From contig JAEWPH010000209.1 of NCBI GenBank assembly GCA_023460715.1, positions 1 through 14,244 of the forward strand: DNA of 14,244 nt, written 5' to 3'. The notes below the pieces were generated by a model. It ran no database searches. It was given only the letters and a program-made list of their open reading frames with translations, and had not been told where the DNA came from. Origin of the DNA: Pseudomonadota bacterium (lineage in GTDB: Bacteria; Pseudomonadota; Gammaproteobacteria; Burkholderiales; Burkholderiaceae_C). How positions within the stretch are numbered: position 1 is the first letter of the stretch; each line of letters begins with the position of its first letter. This document shows positions 1 through 6,798 of the stretch, in pieces. A program made the translations under genes and the position numbers.

Positions 1-441
1 CAGTTGTTCTGCACGGGCGTTGCGCACCGGGCCGGGGCTGCCGGCGTAGACGGCCGGCACTTCCACGTTGCCGCGCGCGTCCAGGTCGCCCAGCAGGTGG
101 TAGCGCTGGAAGATGAAGCCGAAGTACTCGCGGCGCAGGGCCGCCAGCTCGTCCGGGCCCAGCTGGCCGGTGGCGCGGCCGGCCACGCGGTAGGTGCCGG
201 CGGTGGGTTTGTCCAGGCAGCCCAGGATATTCATCAGCGTGGATTTGCCCGAACCGGACTGTCCCACGATGGCGACCATCTCGCCGGCGTGGATGGACAG
301 GTTGATGTCCTTGAGCACGGCGATCGTGCCCTCGCCCGCCGGGAATTCGCGCCGCAGCTCGCGGATCTCCAGCAGCGGGGTGCCGGCAGACGCCGCCGGC
401 GCCCCGGGGGGCGTGGTGGGGTGGATGGGGTCTTGCTTCAT
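1..441 (-). CDS. macB: MacB-type ABC transporter, N-terminal ATPase part (partial, runs off left edge)
   Basis: The reading frame is open from the ATG at 441 to the window edge (147 codons). It encodes the start of the ATP-binding domain of a MacB-family transporter, the inner-membrane component of a MacA-MacB-TolC pump that exports macrolides, peptides and other large substrates. Seen directly: an N-terminal Pro/Ala-rich lead of about 22 residues, then a typical LolD/MacB sequence with Walker A GQSGSGKS near residues 60-67 followed by [10 protein letters not shown], and the Q-loop region [11 protein letters not shown] near residues 112-122. The signature motif, Walker B and the FtsX-like membrane part lie outside the window. 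The gene starts 10 bp after the macA stop on the same strand, so the two are almost certainly cotranscribed. LolD-type proteins share these motifs, but the macA neighbour decides for MacB. Confidence 0.93.
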   Translation of the reverse strand, partial: MKQDPIHPTTPPGAPAASAGTPLLEIRELRREFPAGEGTIAVLKDINLSIHAGEMVAIVGQSGSGKSTLMNILGCLDKPTAGTYRVAGRATGQLGPDELAALRREYFGFIFQRYHLLGDLDARGNVEVPAVYAGSPGPVRNARAEQL

Positions 442-451
442 GGCGCCGTCC

Positions 452-1666
452 TCACAGGCGCATGGGCGGACGGCGCATGTTGGTCTGGCCCCCGGCGCCC
501 GGCGCGGCCGACTCCGCCACCACCACCTGGTCGCCTTCGGCCAGGCCCTCGGTGACCTCGGCGTTCACGTTGTTGTTGATGCCCACGCGCACCTTGCGCG
601 CCTGGGGCTGGCCCTGCGCGTCCAGCACGCGCACCGTGTAGCCCTCGCGCGAACGCTGGCCCAGTGCGGACGACGGGATGAGCAGCGCGTCCTTGGCCTG
701 GGCGCGCACGATGGACACCTGCGCCGTCATCGAGATGCGCAGCTTGTTGTCGGGGTTGGGGACGTCGAACAGGCCGTTGTAGTAGATGGCGGTGGTCGAG
801 CTGCTGGACGTGGAGCTGCTCGACGACGAGGACGTGGTCTCCGTCAGGATCGCATCGGTGGCCGGCTCGATGGTGCGCAGCTCGGCGTTGTAGCGGGTGT
901 CCGGGTCGCCCAGGATGGTGAAGTACACGGGCAGGCCGGGCTTCACCTTGATCACGTCCGCCTCGGAGATCTGCGTCTTCACCGTCACGGTGTCCAGCTG
1001 CGCCACCTTGATGATCGTCGGCGTGGTCTGGTTGGCGTTGACGGTCTGGCCTTCCTGCACCACCAGGGCCACCACGATGCCGTCGATGGGGGACACGATC
1101 TTGGTGTAGCCCAGGTTGACCTTGGCCGTGTCGGCCGTGATGCCGGCCTGCTTGATCTGGGCCTGCAGCGCGGCGATGTTGGCGCGCGTGGTGTTGCGCG
1201 TGGCTTCGGCCGCCTCGAAGTCGGCACGCGAGCCGGCGTCGGCGTCCAGCAACTGCTTCTGGCGCTTGTAGCCCAGCTCGGCCTCGATCAGCGAGGCCTG
1301 CTGCGCGGCCAGCTGGGCGCGCACGTTCTCCAGGGCTGCCTCGGCGTTGCGCACGTTGTTCTGCTGGGTGATGGAATCGATCTCCGCGATCAGCTCGCCC
1401 TTCTTCACCCGCTGGCCCAGCTGGACCTTGAGCGATTTCACCTGGCCCGACACCTGTGCGCCGACGCTCACCTGCTTGAAGGCCTGCACCGTGCCCGTGG
1501 CGAGCACGGCGTCCTCGATGCTGCCGCGGGTGACCGTGGCAGTGACGAAGCGCGGTGCCTGCTTGGCGGGGAAGAAGAGCAGCTTGGCCCCGACGGCGAG
1601 GGCCGCCACGACGGCGAGGGCAAGCACGATGCGCAAGGCGGGAGGAATGCGGCGAAGTTGAAGCAT
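452..1666 (-). CDS. macA: MacA-family periplasmic adaptor of a tripartite efflux pump
   Basis: This 404-residue membrane-fusion protein links MacB to a TolC-like outer-membrane channel. One N-terminal membrane anchor is visible at about residues 11-32. The lipoyl-like half-motifs follow (around 65-98 and 186-210, with SPIDGIVV and VQEGQTV), separated by an alpha-helical hairpin (about 100-180, rich in Ala/Gln/Glu). Next come the beta-barrel domain ([12 protein letters not shown], then [17 protein letters not shown]) and the membrane-proximal domain. The start at 1666 is chosen because the anchor begins there. The frame is open much further upstream, but that part is antisense to the aminotransferase gene. 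No strong Shine-Dalgarno sequence is seen. Unusual: a Ser/Thr-only run at residues 277-292 inside the beta-barrel domain, where E. coli MacA has an ordinary short connection. Length otherwise fits the family (about 370-400 residues). Confidence 0.93.
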   Translation of the reverse strand: MLQLRRIPPALRIVLALAVVAALAVGAKLLFFPAKQAPRFVTATVTRGSIEDAVLATGTVQAFKQVSVGAQVSGQVKSLKVQLGQRVKKGELIAEIDSITQQNNVRNAEAALENVRAQLAAQQASLIEAELGYKRQKQLLDADAGSRADFEAAEATRNTTRANIAALQAQIKQAGITADTAKVNLGYTKIVSPIDGIVVALVVQEGQTVNANQTTPTIIKVAQLDTVTVKTQISEADVIKVKPGLPVYFTILGDPDTRYNAELRTIEPATDAILTETTSSSSSSSTSSSSTTAIYYNGLFDVPNPDNKLRISMTAQVSIVRAQAKDALLIPSSALGQRSREGYTVRVLDAQGQPQARKVRVGINNNVNAEVTEGLAEGDQVVVAESAAPGAGGQTNMRRPPMRL

Positions 1667-1748
1667 GGGTGTCTGTAGAAGCCGTTCAGGCCGGAGCAGG
1701 GCCGGCACGGCGAGTGTGCCAAGGCGGTGTGGCCCAACCTTGGCGCGA

Positions 1749-1766
1749 GGGTAAAGATCGGGTAAA
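1749..1766. promoter_or_regulatory. 11-bp-phased direct repeat upstream of macA (candidate operator)
   Basis: GGGTAAA occurs at 1749-1755 and again at 1760-1766, exactly 11 bp apart, which places both on the same face of the helix. The pair lies 83 bp upstream of the macA start and 150 bp upstream of the aminotransferase start, in the divergent intergenic region. Immediately beside it, 1769-1782 is a perfect 14-bp palindrome (CCGGGCGCGCCCGG). Two heptamers at 11-bp period is the layout bound by OmpR/PhoB-family response regulators (PhoP-type boxes are an example). Which protein binds here, if any, is unknown. Confidence 0.3.
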
Positions 1767-1915
1767 TGCCGGGCGCGCCCGGTCCGGCAGGAGCCCGTGC
1801 GGACGCTGCCCGCACCCTCGCTGCGCCCTCCACCGCGCGTGCTAAGCTGGCCGAGTCTAGGCCGGCAGTCGCCGCCCGCGCGTCGGCCAACTTCCCTGTC
1901 TCGGAGAGAAAAACC

Positions 1916-3052
1916 ATGCCCGGACTGCTGTCCCACGTCGACCCCGACGGCCTGCTCGAATTCTCGGTCGTCTACACCGACCGCGCCCTCAACCACATGT
2001 CCCGCCGCTTCACCGGCGTGATGCAGGACATCCTCGCCACGCTCAAGTCCGTCTACCACGCGCACACGGCCGTGCTGGTGCCCGGCAGCGGCACCTTCGG
2101 CATGGAGGCGGTGGCCCGCCAGTTCGCCAACCGCGAGAAGGTGCTGATCGTGCGCAATGGCTGGTTCAGCTACCGCTGGAGCCAGATCTTCGACGCCGGC
2201 GGCCTGGGGGGCGGTGCGGTGGTGTGCAAGGCGCGCCCGCAGGGTGAAGGCCCGCAGGCGCCGTGGGCGCCCTGCCCGGCCGAGGAGGTGGCCGCCGCCA
2301 TCCGCGCCGAACGGCCCAAGGTGGTGTTCGCGCCGCACGTGGAGACGGCCAGCGGCATCCTCCTGCCCGACGACTATCTGCGCACCGTGTCTGCGGCCGC
2401 GCACGAAGTGGGCGCGCTGTTCGTGCTCGACTGCGTGGCCTCCGGCGCCATGTGGGTGGACATGCAGGCCACCGGCGTGGATGTGCTGATCAGCGCGCCG
2501 CAAAAAGGCTGGAGCGGCTCGCCCTGCTGCGCGATGGTGATGCTCAGCGAGCGCGCCCGCCAGGCCATCGAGGGCACGCAAAGCTCCAGCTTCTCGTGCG
2601 ATCTCAAGAAGTGGATGCAGATCGCCGAGGGCTACGAAAAGGGCCAGCACGCCTACCACACCACCATGCCCACGGATGCGCTGGTGCAGCTGCGCGACGT
2701 GATGCTGGAGACGCGCGACTACGGCTTCGACAAGGTGCGCGAAGAGCAGATCGAACTGGGCGCCAAGGTGCGCCAGCTGCTGGAGTCGCGCGGCCTGCCC
2801 AGCGTGGCGGCGGACGGCTACAAGGCGCCCGGCGTGGTGGTGAGCTACACCACCGACCCCGGCATCCAGAACGGCAAGAAGTTCGCCGAGGTCGGCCTGC
2901 AGACGGCGGCCGGCGTGCCGCTGCAGTGCGGCGAGGGCGCGGACTTCCAGACCTTCCGCGTCGGGCTGTTCGGCCTGGAGAAGTGGCACCACGTGGACCG
3001 TACGGTGGGCCATCTGCGCACCGCGCTGGACAAGGTGCTGCCGGCCGCCTGA
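1916..3052 (+). CDS. Class V PLP-dependent aminotransferase (alanine-glyoxylate / serine-pyruvate type)
   Basis: A 378-residue fold-type I PLP enzyme that would transfer an amino group from alanine or serine to glyoxylate or pyruvate in the cytoplasm. Visible features: the N-terminal segment with VPGSGTFGMEA (about 55-64), which binds the cofactor phosphate in this family; the aspartate pairing with the pyridine nitrogen (LDCVASGAM, Asp172); and the Schiff-base lysine in SAPQKGWSGSP (Lys197). Length fits the family. The start at 1916 is supported by GGAG about 9 bases upstream (1903-1906); the frame extends further upstream but without a ribosome site. The gene is divergent from macA. The DUF445 gene follows 69 bp later on the same strand with what may be its own promoter. 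The exact substrate pair cannot be read from sequence. A glyoxylate role would fit the GlcD-type oxidase encoded at 7455-8990. Confidence 0.88.
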   Translation: MPGLLSHVDPDGLLEFSVVYTDRALNHMSRRFTGVMQDILATLKSVYHAHTAVLVPGSGTFGMEAVARQFANREKVLIVRNGWFSYRWSQIFDAGGLGGGAVVCKARPQGEGPQAPWAPCPAEEVAAAIRAERPKVVFAPHVETASGILLPDDYLRTVSAAAHEVGALFVLDCVASGAMWVDMQATGVDVLISAPQKGWSGSPCCAMVMLSERARQAIEGTQSSSFSCDLKKWMQIAEGYEKGQHAYHTTMPTDALVQLRDVMLETRDYGFDKVREEQIELGAKVRQLLESRGLPSVAADGYKAPGVVVSYTTDPGIQNGKKFAEVGLQTAAGVPLQCGEGADFQTFRVGLFGLEKWHHVDRTVGHLRTALDKVLPAA

Positions 3053-3085
3053 CGCGCGCCGGCTGTGCCGGCAAAGCCCTGCGGC

Positions 3086-3115
3086 TTGCCCAGGGCGGGG
3101 GCGCGCGGCTATTCT
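3086..3115 (+). promoter_or_regulatory. Putative sigma-70 promoter for the DUF445 gene, implying a very short leader
   Basis: TTGCCC at 3086-3091 and TATTCT at 3110-3115 are separated by 18 bp. The downstream ATG is at 3122, only 6 bases after the -10-like hexamer, so a transcript started here would be leaderless or nearly so. No Shine-Dalgarno sequence precedes the ATG, which agrees with this reading. Inferred from consensus matching only. Confidence 0.35.
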
Positions 3116-3121
3116 GCGCCC

Positions 3122-4429
3122 ATGCAAGCTGCGCAAAAGAACCATGAGGCGCTGCTTCGGCGCGCGAAGTGGCAGGCCAGTGGCCTGCTGCTGGCGGTGG
3201 TCGCCGTCTTCGCCCTGACCTATCTCTTTCCCCGCGGCCTGGCCGTCGAGTGCGTGCGCGCCGTGGCCGAGGCCGCCATGGTCGGTGCCCTGGCCGACTG
3301 GTTCGCCGTTTCGGCCCTGTTCCGGCGCATTCCCCTGCCCGGACTGCAGCGCCACACGGACATCATCGCCCGCAACAAGGACCGCATCGGCGGCAACCTG
3401 TCCGAGTTCGTGCGCGACGAATTCCTCGACGGGCCCTCGCTGGTCGCCATGATCCGCCGGCACGACCCGGCCGACATGCTGGCGAAGTGGCTCACCTCGG
3501 CGGGCAACGCCGGCCTGCTGGGCCGCCAGGTGGCGCGGCTGGCGCTGGCCGCCCTCGACACGGTCGAGGACGTGAAGATCCAGGAGCTGCTCGCCCAGGC
3601 GCTGCGCTCCCTCATTGGCCGCCTGGACCTGAGCCGCTCCATGGGCGCGGCGCTGGGGGCTCTAACCCACAACGGGCGCCACCAGGCGCTGCTGGACGAT
3701 CTGCTCGGCCGGCTCGGCACCATGCTGCAGTCGGCCGAGACGCGTACCTTCATCGCCGACACCCTGGTGCAGTGGATTAAGCGCGAGCACCCGCTCAAGC
3801 AGAAGGTGCTGCCCACCGACTGGCTGGGCAGCAAGGGCGCAGGCGCCATCGCCCACGCCATCGAGAGCCTGCTGCAAGAGGTGGCCAAGGACCCGCAGCA
3901 CCAGCTGCGCGACACGCTGGACGCCACCGTGCAGCGCCTGGTCCAGCGCCTGCAGTCCGACCCGGACTGGGGCCGCCGCGGCGAAGAGATCCGCCTGTAC
4001 CTGCTGAACGACCAGACGCTGGGCGCCTACGTGCAGGAACTGTGGGGCAGCCTGCGCGCCAGCCTGCAGCGCGACCTGCACGACGAATCGTCCGAGATAT
4101 CGCGCAAGGTGGCCGACATGGGGCAGTGGCTGGGCATGTCGCTGGCGGGCGATGCGGCCCTGCGCGTGCGCCTGAACGTGCGGCTGGAACTGTGGGCGGC
4201 GCAGTGGGCGCCGGACGTGGCCCAGTCCGTGGCGGAGCACATCCGTGCGACCGTACAGCGCTGGGATGCGCAGGAGATGGCGCACCTGGTGGAACTGCAC
4301 ATCGGGCGCGACCTCCAGTACATCCGCATCAACGGCACGGTGGTCGGCGGACTCATCGGCCTGGTGCTCTTCGCGCTGTCGCACGCGCGGGAGCTGTACG
4401 CCCTGGCGCGCGGCACCATCGAGGGCTGA
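3122..4429 (+). CDS. DUF445 family membrane protein (YjiN-like)
   Basis: A 435-residue protein of the DUF445 family, whose function is not established. A first membrane segment lies at about residues 19-37, followed by the family-typical VRAVAEAAMVGALADWFAVSALFRRIPLPG. Then comes RHTDIIARNKDRIGGNLSEFV, a long helical middle portion, and a C-terminal IRINGTVVGGLIGLVLFAL segment (about 401-419), which is the second membrane helix. The two terminal helices with a large helical domain between them match the family architecture and length. The start at 3122 is preferred over the in-frame ATG at 3065 because MQAAQKNHEALLRRAKWQ is the usual short cytoplasmic lead and a -10-like hexamer sits just before it. 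A decayed copy of the tail of a related gene lies at 6799-6960. Confidence 0.88.
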   Translation: MQAAQKNHEALLRRAKWQASGLLLAVVAVFALTYLFPRGLAVECVRAVAEAAMVGALADWFAVSALFRRIPLPGLQRHTDIIARNKDRIGGNLSEFVRDEFLDGPSLVAMIRRHDPADMLAKWLTSAGNAGLLGRQVARLALAALDTVEDVKIQELLAQALRSLIGRLDLSRSMGAALGALTHNGRHQALLDDLLGRLGTMLQSAETRTFIADTLVQWIKREHPLKQKVLPTDWLGSKGAGAIAHAIESLLQEVAKDPQHQLRDTLDATVQRLVQRLQSDPDWGRRGEEIRLYLLNDQTLGAYVQELWGSLRASLQRDLHDESSEISRKVADMGQWLGMSLAGDAALRVRLNVRLELWAAQWAPDVAQSVAEHIRATVQRWDAQEMAHLVELHIGRDLQYIRINGTVVGGLIGLVLFALSHARELYALARGTIEG

Positions 4430-4436
4430 CGCAGGG

Positions 4437-4453
4437 CCCCGGCCTTGCCGGGG
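4437..4453. terminator. Hairpin between convergent DUF445 and XRE genes
   Basis: CCCCGGC (4437-4443) and GCCGGGG (4447-4453) form a perfect 7-bp G/C stem with a 3-base loop, 8 bp after the DUF445 stop and 24 bp beyond the end of the convergent regulator gene. No T-run follows on either strand, so it may act as a bidirectional or weak terminator, or simply as mRNA 3' protection. Confidence 0.4.
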
Positions 4454-4476
4454 GGGGCGGAGGCAGCGAAGGCTTC

Positions 4477-4905
4477 CTAGGGGTGGGCCGCGCGCTGCTC
4501 GGCCTCTTCTGCCGCATGGGCCTTGGCGATGGCCAGGATGACCTCCCGCGCCAGGCGGCGCTTGGGCACCGGCAGGCGCAGGTACAGATCGAACAGTTCC
4601 CGGTCCTGATAGCCCACGGCCGTATGCCAAGGCGCCTGGCGCTCGCGTGCCTGCGGTGCGGCACCGTCGCCGCCCCAGCCGAGCTGCTGCACCGGAATCT
4701 GCAGCCAGTCCGCCAGCGTGGTCAGTTTCCTGTGGTCGGGAAGCGTCTCCCCGACCAGCCACCGCCGCACGCCGTGCAGCGTCATGGGCTTGCCCCAGTG
4801 GCGGGTATTGAACTCGCGTTCGAGCACCGCCGCCCGCGGTTCGTAACCGGCGGCGACCATGGCATCGCGTAACCGCTGCGCGAATTCCTGCTTGGCGTTG
4901 TCCAT
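4477..4905 (-). CDS. XRE/Cro-CI-type helix-turn-helix regulator
   Basis: A 142-residue DNA-binding protein. The N-terminal half (about residues 8-75) has the five-helix XRE layout: FAQRLRDAMVAAGY, a middle section with the presumed recognition helix in TLHGVRRWLVGETLPD, then HRKLTTLADWLQIPVQQL. The C-terminal half (about 100-140) is charged and helical (DRELFDLYLRLP, RRLAREVILAIAKAHAAEEAEQ) and probably serves dimerisation; no protease or metal motif is visible. Similar small regulators are common in Burkholderiales genomes, often near mobile or phage-derived DNA. The start at 4905 gives MDNAKQEFAQRL, the usual entry to the first helix. The gene is convergent with DUF445 and divergent from the 72-residue ORF. 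A palindromic site 50-82 bp upstream of its start is a candidate autoregulatory operator. Its target genes are not known; the repeat of the same motif upstream of 5740 suggests the lipoprotein gene. Confidence 0.8.
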   Translation of the reverse strand: MDNAKQEFAQRLRDAMVAAGYEPRAAVLEREFNTRHWGKPMTLHGVRRWLVGETLPDHRKLTTLADWLQIPVQQLGWGGDGAAPQARERQAPWHTAVGYQDRELFDLYLRLPVPKRRLAREVILAIAKAHAAEEAEQRAAHP

Positions 4906-4954
4906 GCGCGCACCCTAGGCAGACGGGGGCGGTGTGGCGTAATTGTGCGTGTGA

Positions 4955-4987
4955 GTCACGTTGCTGTTTGATTTATAGTTACGTGAC
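4955..4987. promoter_or_regulatory. Candidate operator A: inverted repeat upstream of the XRE gene
   Basis: GTCACGT at 4955-4961 and ACGTGAC at 4981-4987 form a perfect 7-bp inverted repeat with a 19-bp AT-rich centre. Inside it lie GTTTGATTTA (4966-4975) and TATAGTTACGTG (4974-4985). Both strings recur at 5649-5674. The site lies in the divergent region between the XRE regulator (start 4905) and the small ORF (start 5105). An autoregulatory operator is the simplest reading. The TATAGT/TATAAA stretches could also be -10 elements, but no good -35 partner was seen on either strand. Confidence 0.45.
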
Positions 4988-5104
4988 AGTGCAGAACAGA
5001 CCACACTGGGCGCGTAGGTGGGTGCCGACGGGTTGGGGGAGCGCAGACCGTGCGCGATGCGCAATGTAGCCCGCGGGTGCCGCCTTTTTGAGCAGGGGAG
5101 CGGA

Positions 5105-5323
5105 ATGCCTAAAAAAAGCGAGCAGAGAACCCCGGGTGCCTTGGCGGCATCGCCAGATCTACGGCCCCCCTCGGCCGAGCCGCGGCTGGGGGGCGGGCGG
5201 CGGCGGTCGCCTCCACCGCTGACCCGCGAGCAGATCCGCCGCATGCTGGACAACACGCAGCGCCTGCGGGACCTGCACGCGCAGGAGCATGGCGTGCAGG
5301 GCCGCGGCGGCGCGGTGGAGTAG
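5105..5323 (+). CDS. Small hypothetical protein (72 aa)
   Basis: I do not recognise this protein. It starts with a Lys-rich MPKKSEQRTPG, passes through a Pro/Gly/Arg-rich low-complexity stretch (about residues 20-38), and ends in a charged amphipathic helix candidate LTREQIRRMLDNTQRLRDLH. The start at 5105 is supported by GGGGAG about 5-10 bases upstream; the frame is also open from 5018 but without a ribosome site. It is divergent from the XRE gene with candidate operator A between them, the geometry often seen for a regulator and a small controlled gene. The C-terminal half looks like a real protein; the middle, rich in Arg and Pro, could be chance translation of GC-rich DNA. It could be a small partner or target of the regulator, but there is no direct evidence. 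Confidence 0.45.
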   Translation: MPKKSEQRTPGALAASPDLRPPSAEPRLGGGRRRSPPPLTREQIRRMLDNTQRLRDLHAQEHGVQGRGGAVE

Positions 5324-5633
5324 GTGCAGCGCCGGACGCAGAGCCCGCTGCGGGGGCTTCGCGCAAGGCGGGGGCTGGCAAAGTCCGGCTCAGCGCGCGT
5401 CTCCGGCAGCGCCTTCGGTGGCCATGGCACTTCGCCAGGGCCAGTGATGGGTTGCGCAGTCCAAGCCCATGCCCGAGTGCTATCTCGAGTCCTTCCGCCG
5501 CGCTTGTCTCAGGACGTTGCGTCGAACTCCCGCCCCAGCACGCGGCAGGCGTCGCTCGTATCTCCCCGCCCTGGCTTGCAGCCGTCCGCAACCGAATTAT
5601 CTGGACACATCTCTTCTCAAAAACGCCATTTCA
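5324..5633. other. Gene-poor stretch without a supported feature
   Basis: Between the small ORF and the AT-rich control region at 5634 there are about 310 bases where I can support no gene. A 56-codon ATG frame on the plus strand (5469-5639) lacks a ribosome site and ends inside the palindrome. Base composition falls from GC-rich to AT-rich towards 5600. The stretch may hold eroded coding sequence, but no family could be recognised. Confidence 0.5.
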
Positions 5634-5674
5634 ACGTAACTAATGTTCTATAGTTACGTGTTTTGTTTGATTTA
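5634..5674. promoter_or_regulatory. Candidate operator B: 9-bp inverted repeat upstream of the lipoprotein gene
   Basis: ACGTAACTA (5634-5642) and TAGTTACGT (5651-5659) are a perfect 9-bp inverted repeat with an 8-bp spacer. TATAGTTACGTG (5649-5660) and GTTTGATTTA (5665-5674) are identical to strings in candidate operator A upstream of the XRE gene. The whole of 5600-5692 is much richer in A/T than its surroundings, as expected of a promoter region. A weak promoter match, TTGTTT (5663-5668), 17 bp, TGTTAT (5686-5691), lies just downstream and would serve the gene at 5740. Confidence 0.5.
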
Positions 5675-5739
5675 TTGGTGGTTTTTGTTATCGGTGCCAC
5701 CGGGTGCGGTTGCCGGGTGACTGCGAAGCGAGGTGTTCC

Positions 5740-6798
5740 ATGGATGGAGGCAAGATGTGCCGTGGGCTGTGGCGAGGGGGCGTGACGGGCCTGGCCCTAT
5801 GGATGGTCGGCTGCAGCAACGGCGATGTGCGGCTGGTGAAGGATTCCGTCTGGCCGGGCCTGCCGGATACCACTATCGGTAAAGCGTTGGATACACGCCA
5901 GGCTTGTGCCGAGACGGAGTGGCGCGCCTTCGACGACGAGCGCGGGCGACGAATCGTCGAGTACCGGTGCGAGTACCGCAATGCGCGGGACTACTTCGAA
6001 CGAAAGACCGAGGAGCAGATCGCGGAATGGTCGAAGTCGGAGCAGGTTCAACTGCAGCAGTTTCAGCGCCGGGTGGAAGAAGCACGCGGCAGATCGAGTG
6101 AAGCGCAGGAACGCCTGGCCCAACAGGAACTGGCATCGCAAGCACCGCAGGAGGCGTCTCAGGCGAAGGCTGTCGCGGATCTCAGCGCCGATCTTGCGCA
6201 ACTGGAGTCCATGGCCGATTGCCGCGACTTCAGAACTGCTGCGTTGCATGGTATTGGCGCTCTGACCATGCTGCGACGGGCCGCTGCCGACTGCGTCCGG
6301 GGAGAACCCAGAGCGGAGACGGTGTATGCGAACCTCCGTGGCTCGCACATCCAGAGCGTGCAGCGTGCTCTGCGACAGGCCGAGGCGGAAGAGAAGTCCC
6401 GTAGGGCGGGACTTCGTATCGGGTACGAAATGCAGCGGCAGTATGTGGCGCGTGAGCAAGCGCTGTTGCAGCAACTCGAGGGTAGTCAGGCGCAGGTTGC
6501 TAACGAGATACGCGCCGCGTCCGCAAAGAAAACGGCTGACGCACAGCTACGCCTCAAGGATTTCAGACGGGTGAGCGAAGTCACGCAGTGGAGCGTTGTG
6601 CGGGGCGACGTGGTGCATGTGGCCTCTGCCATCGAACTTTTGTTCGACAGCCGTACGCTGCGCGACAGCGTGGGCGAACGCGATGTCATCCAGCAAGCGC
6701 GCACCAATCCTGAAGGCATCACGGCGCCGATGAGCTATTCGCTGTCCAGACTATGGGCGAACTATTCCAAGAGCACTCCAGTTGCGTCCGGTCGGTAA
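5740..6798 (+). CDS. Unrecognised coiled-coil protein with lipoprotein-like signal
   Basis: I do not recognise the family. Read from 5740 the product is 352 residues. The N terminus has basic residues, a hydrophobic run (VTGLALWMVG) and Cys25 followed by Ser, close to a lipobox although Met at -3 is not ideal; a lipoprotein facing the periplasm is likely. Next comes a compact domain (about 35-85) with TIGKALDTRQACAETEW and GRRIVEYRCEY, whose Cys56 and Cys77 could form a disulfide. Two long charged Gln/Glu/Arg-rich coiled-coil stretches follow (about 86-165 and 205-275). The C-terminal part (about 280-345) is mixed. GAGG six bases before 5740 supports that start; ATG 5755 with GGAGG is an alternative. 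Codon use is less GC-biased than in flanking genes, suggesting acquisition. Candidate operator B lies about 80 bp upstream of the start. Confidence 0.7.
   Translation: MDGGKMCRGLWRGGVTGLALWMVGCSNGDVRLVKDSVWPGLPDTTIGKALDTRQACAETEWRAFDDERGRRIVEYRCEYRNARDYFERKTEEQIAEWSKSEQVQLQQFQRRVEEARGRSSEAQERLAQQELASQAPQEASQAKAVADLSADLAQLESMADCRDFRTAALHGIGALTMLRRAAADCVRGEPRAETVYANLRGSHIQSVQRALRQAEAEEKSRRAGLRIGYEMQRQYVAREQALLQQLEGSQAQVANEIRAASAKKTADAQLRLKDFRRVSEVTQWSVVRGDVVHVASAIELLFDSRTLRDSVGERDVIQQARTNPEGITAPMSYSLSRLWANYSKSTPVASGR

Noticed and set aside
3061..3090. Short imperfect hairpin after the aminotransferase stop (AAGCC / GGCTT)
   Set aside because: Only a 5-bp stem, no T-run, and it overlaps the putative DUF445 promoter, so a terminator call is not justified.
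1667..3463. Long minus-strand extension of the macA frame (1003 codons in total)
   Set aside because: It runs antisense to the well-supported aminotransferase gene and gives low-complexity His/Arg/Ala-rich sequence. MacA has a proper membrane-anchor start at 1666.
3662..4762. Minus-strand frame of 366 codons overlapping the XRE gene and DUF445
   Set aside because: Mirror of DUF445 in part and out of frame with the XRE gene; no plausible start site or domain.
5469..5639. 56-codon ATG frame in the gap before the lipoprotein gene
   Set aside because: No ribosome site, Arg/Pro-rich sequence without recognisable family, and the stop lies inside the palindrome of candidate operator B.
4955..5674. 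Idea that the two shared motifs are the ends of an insertion sequence
   Set aside because: No transposase-like frame lies between them, the outer borders show no target duplication, and the two motifs occur in different order at the two sites.
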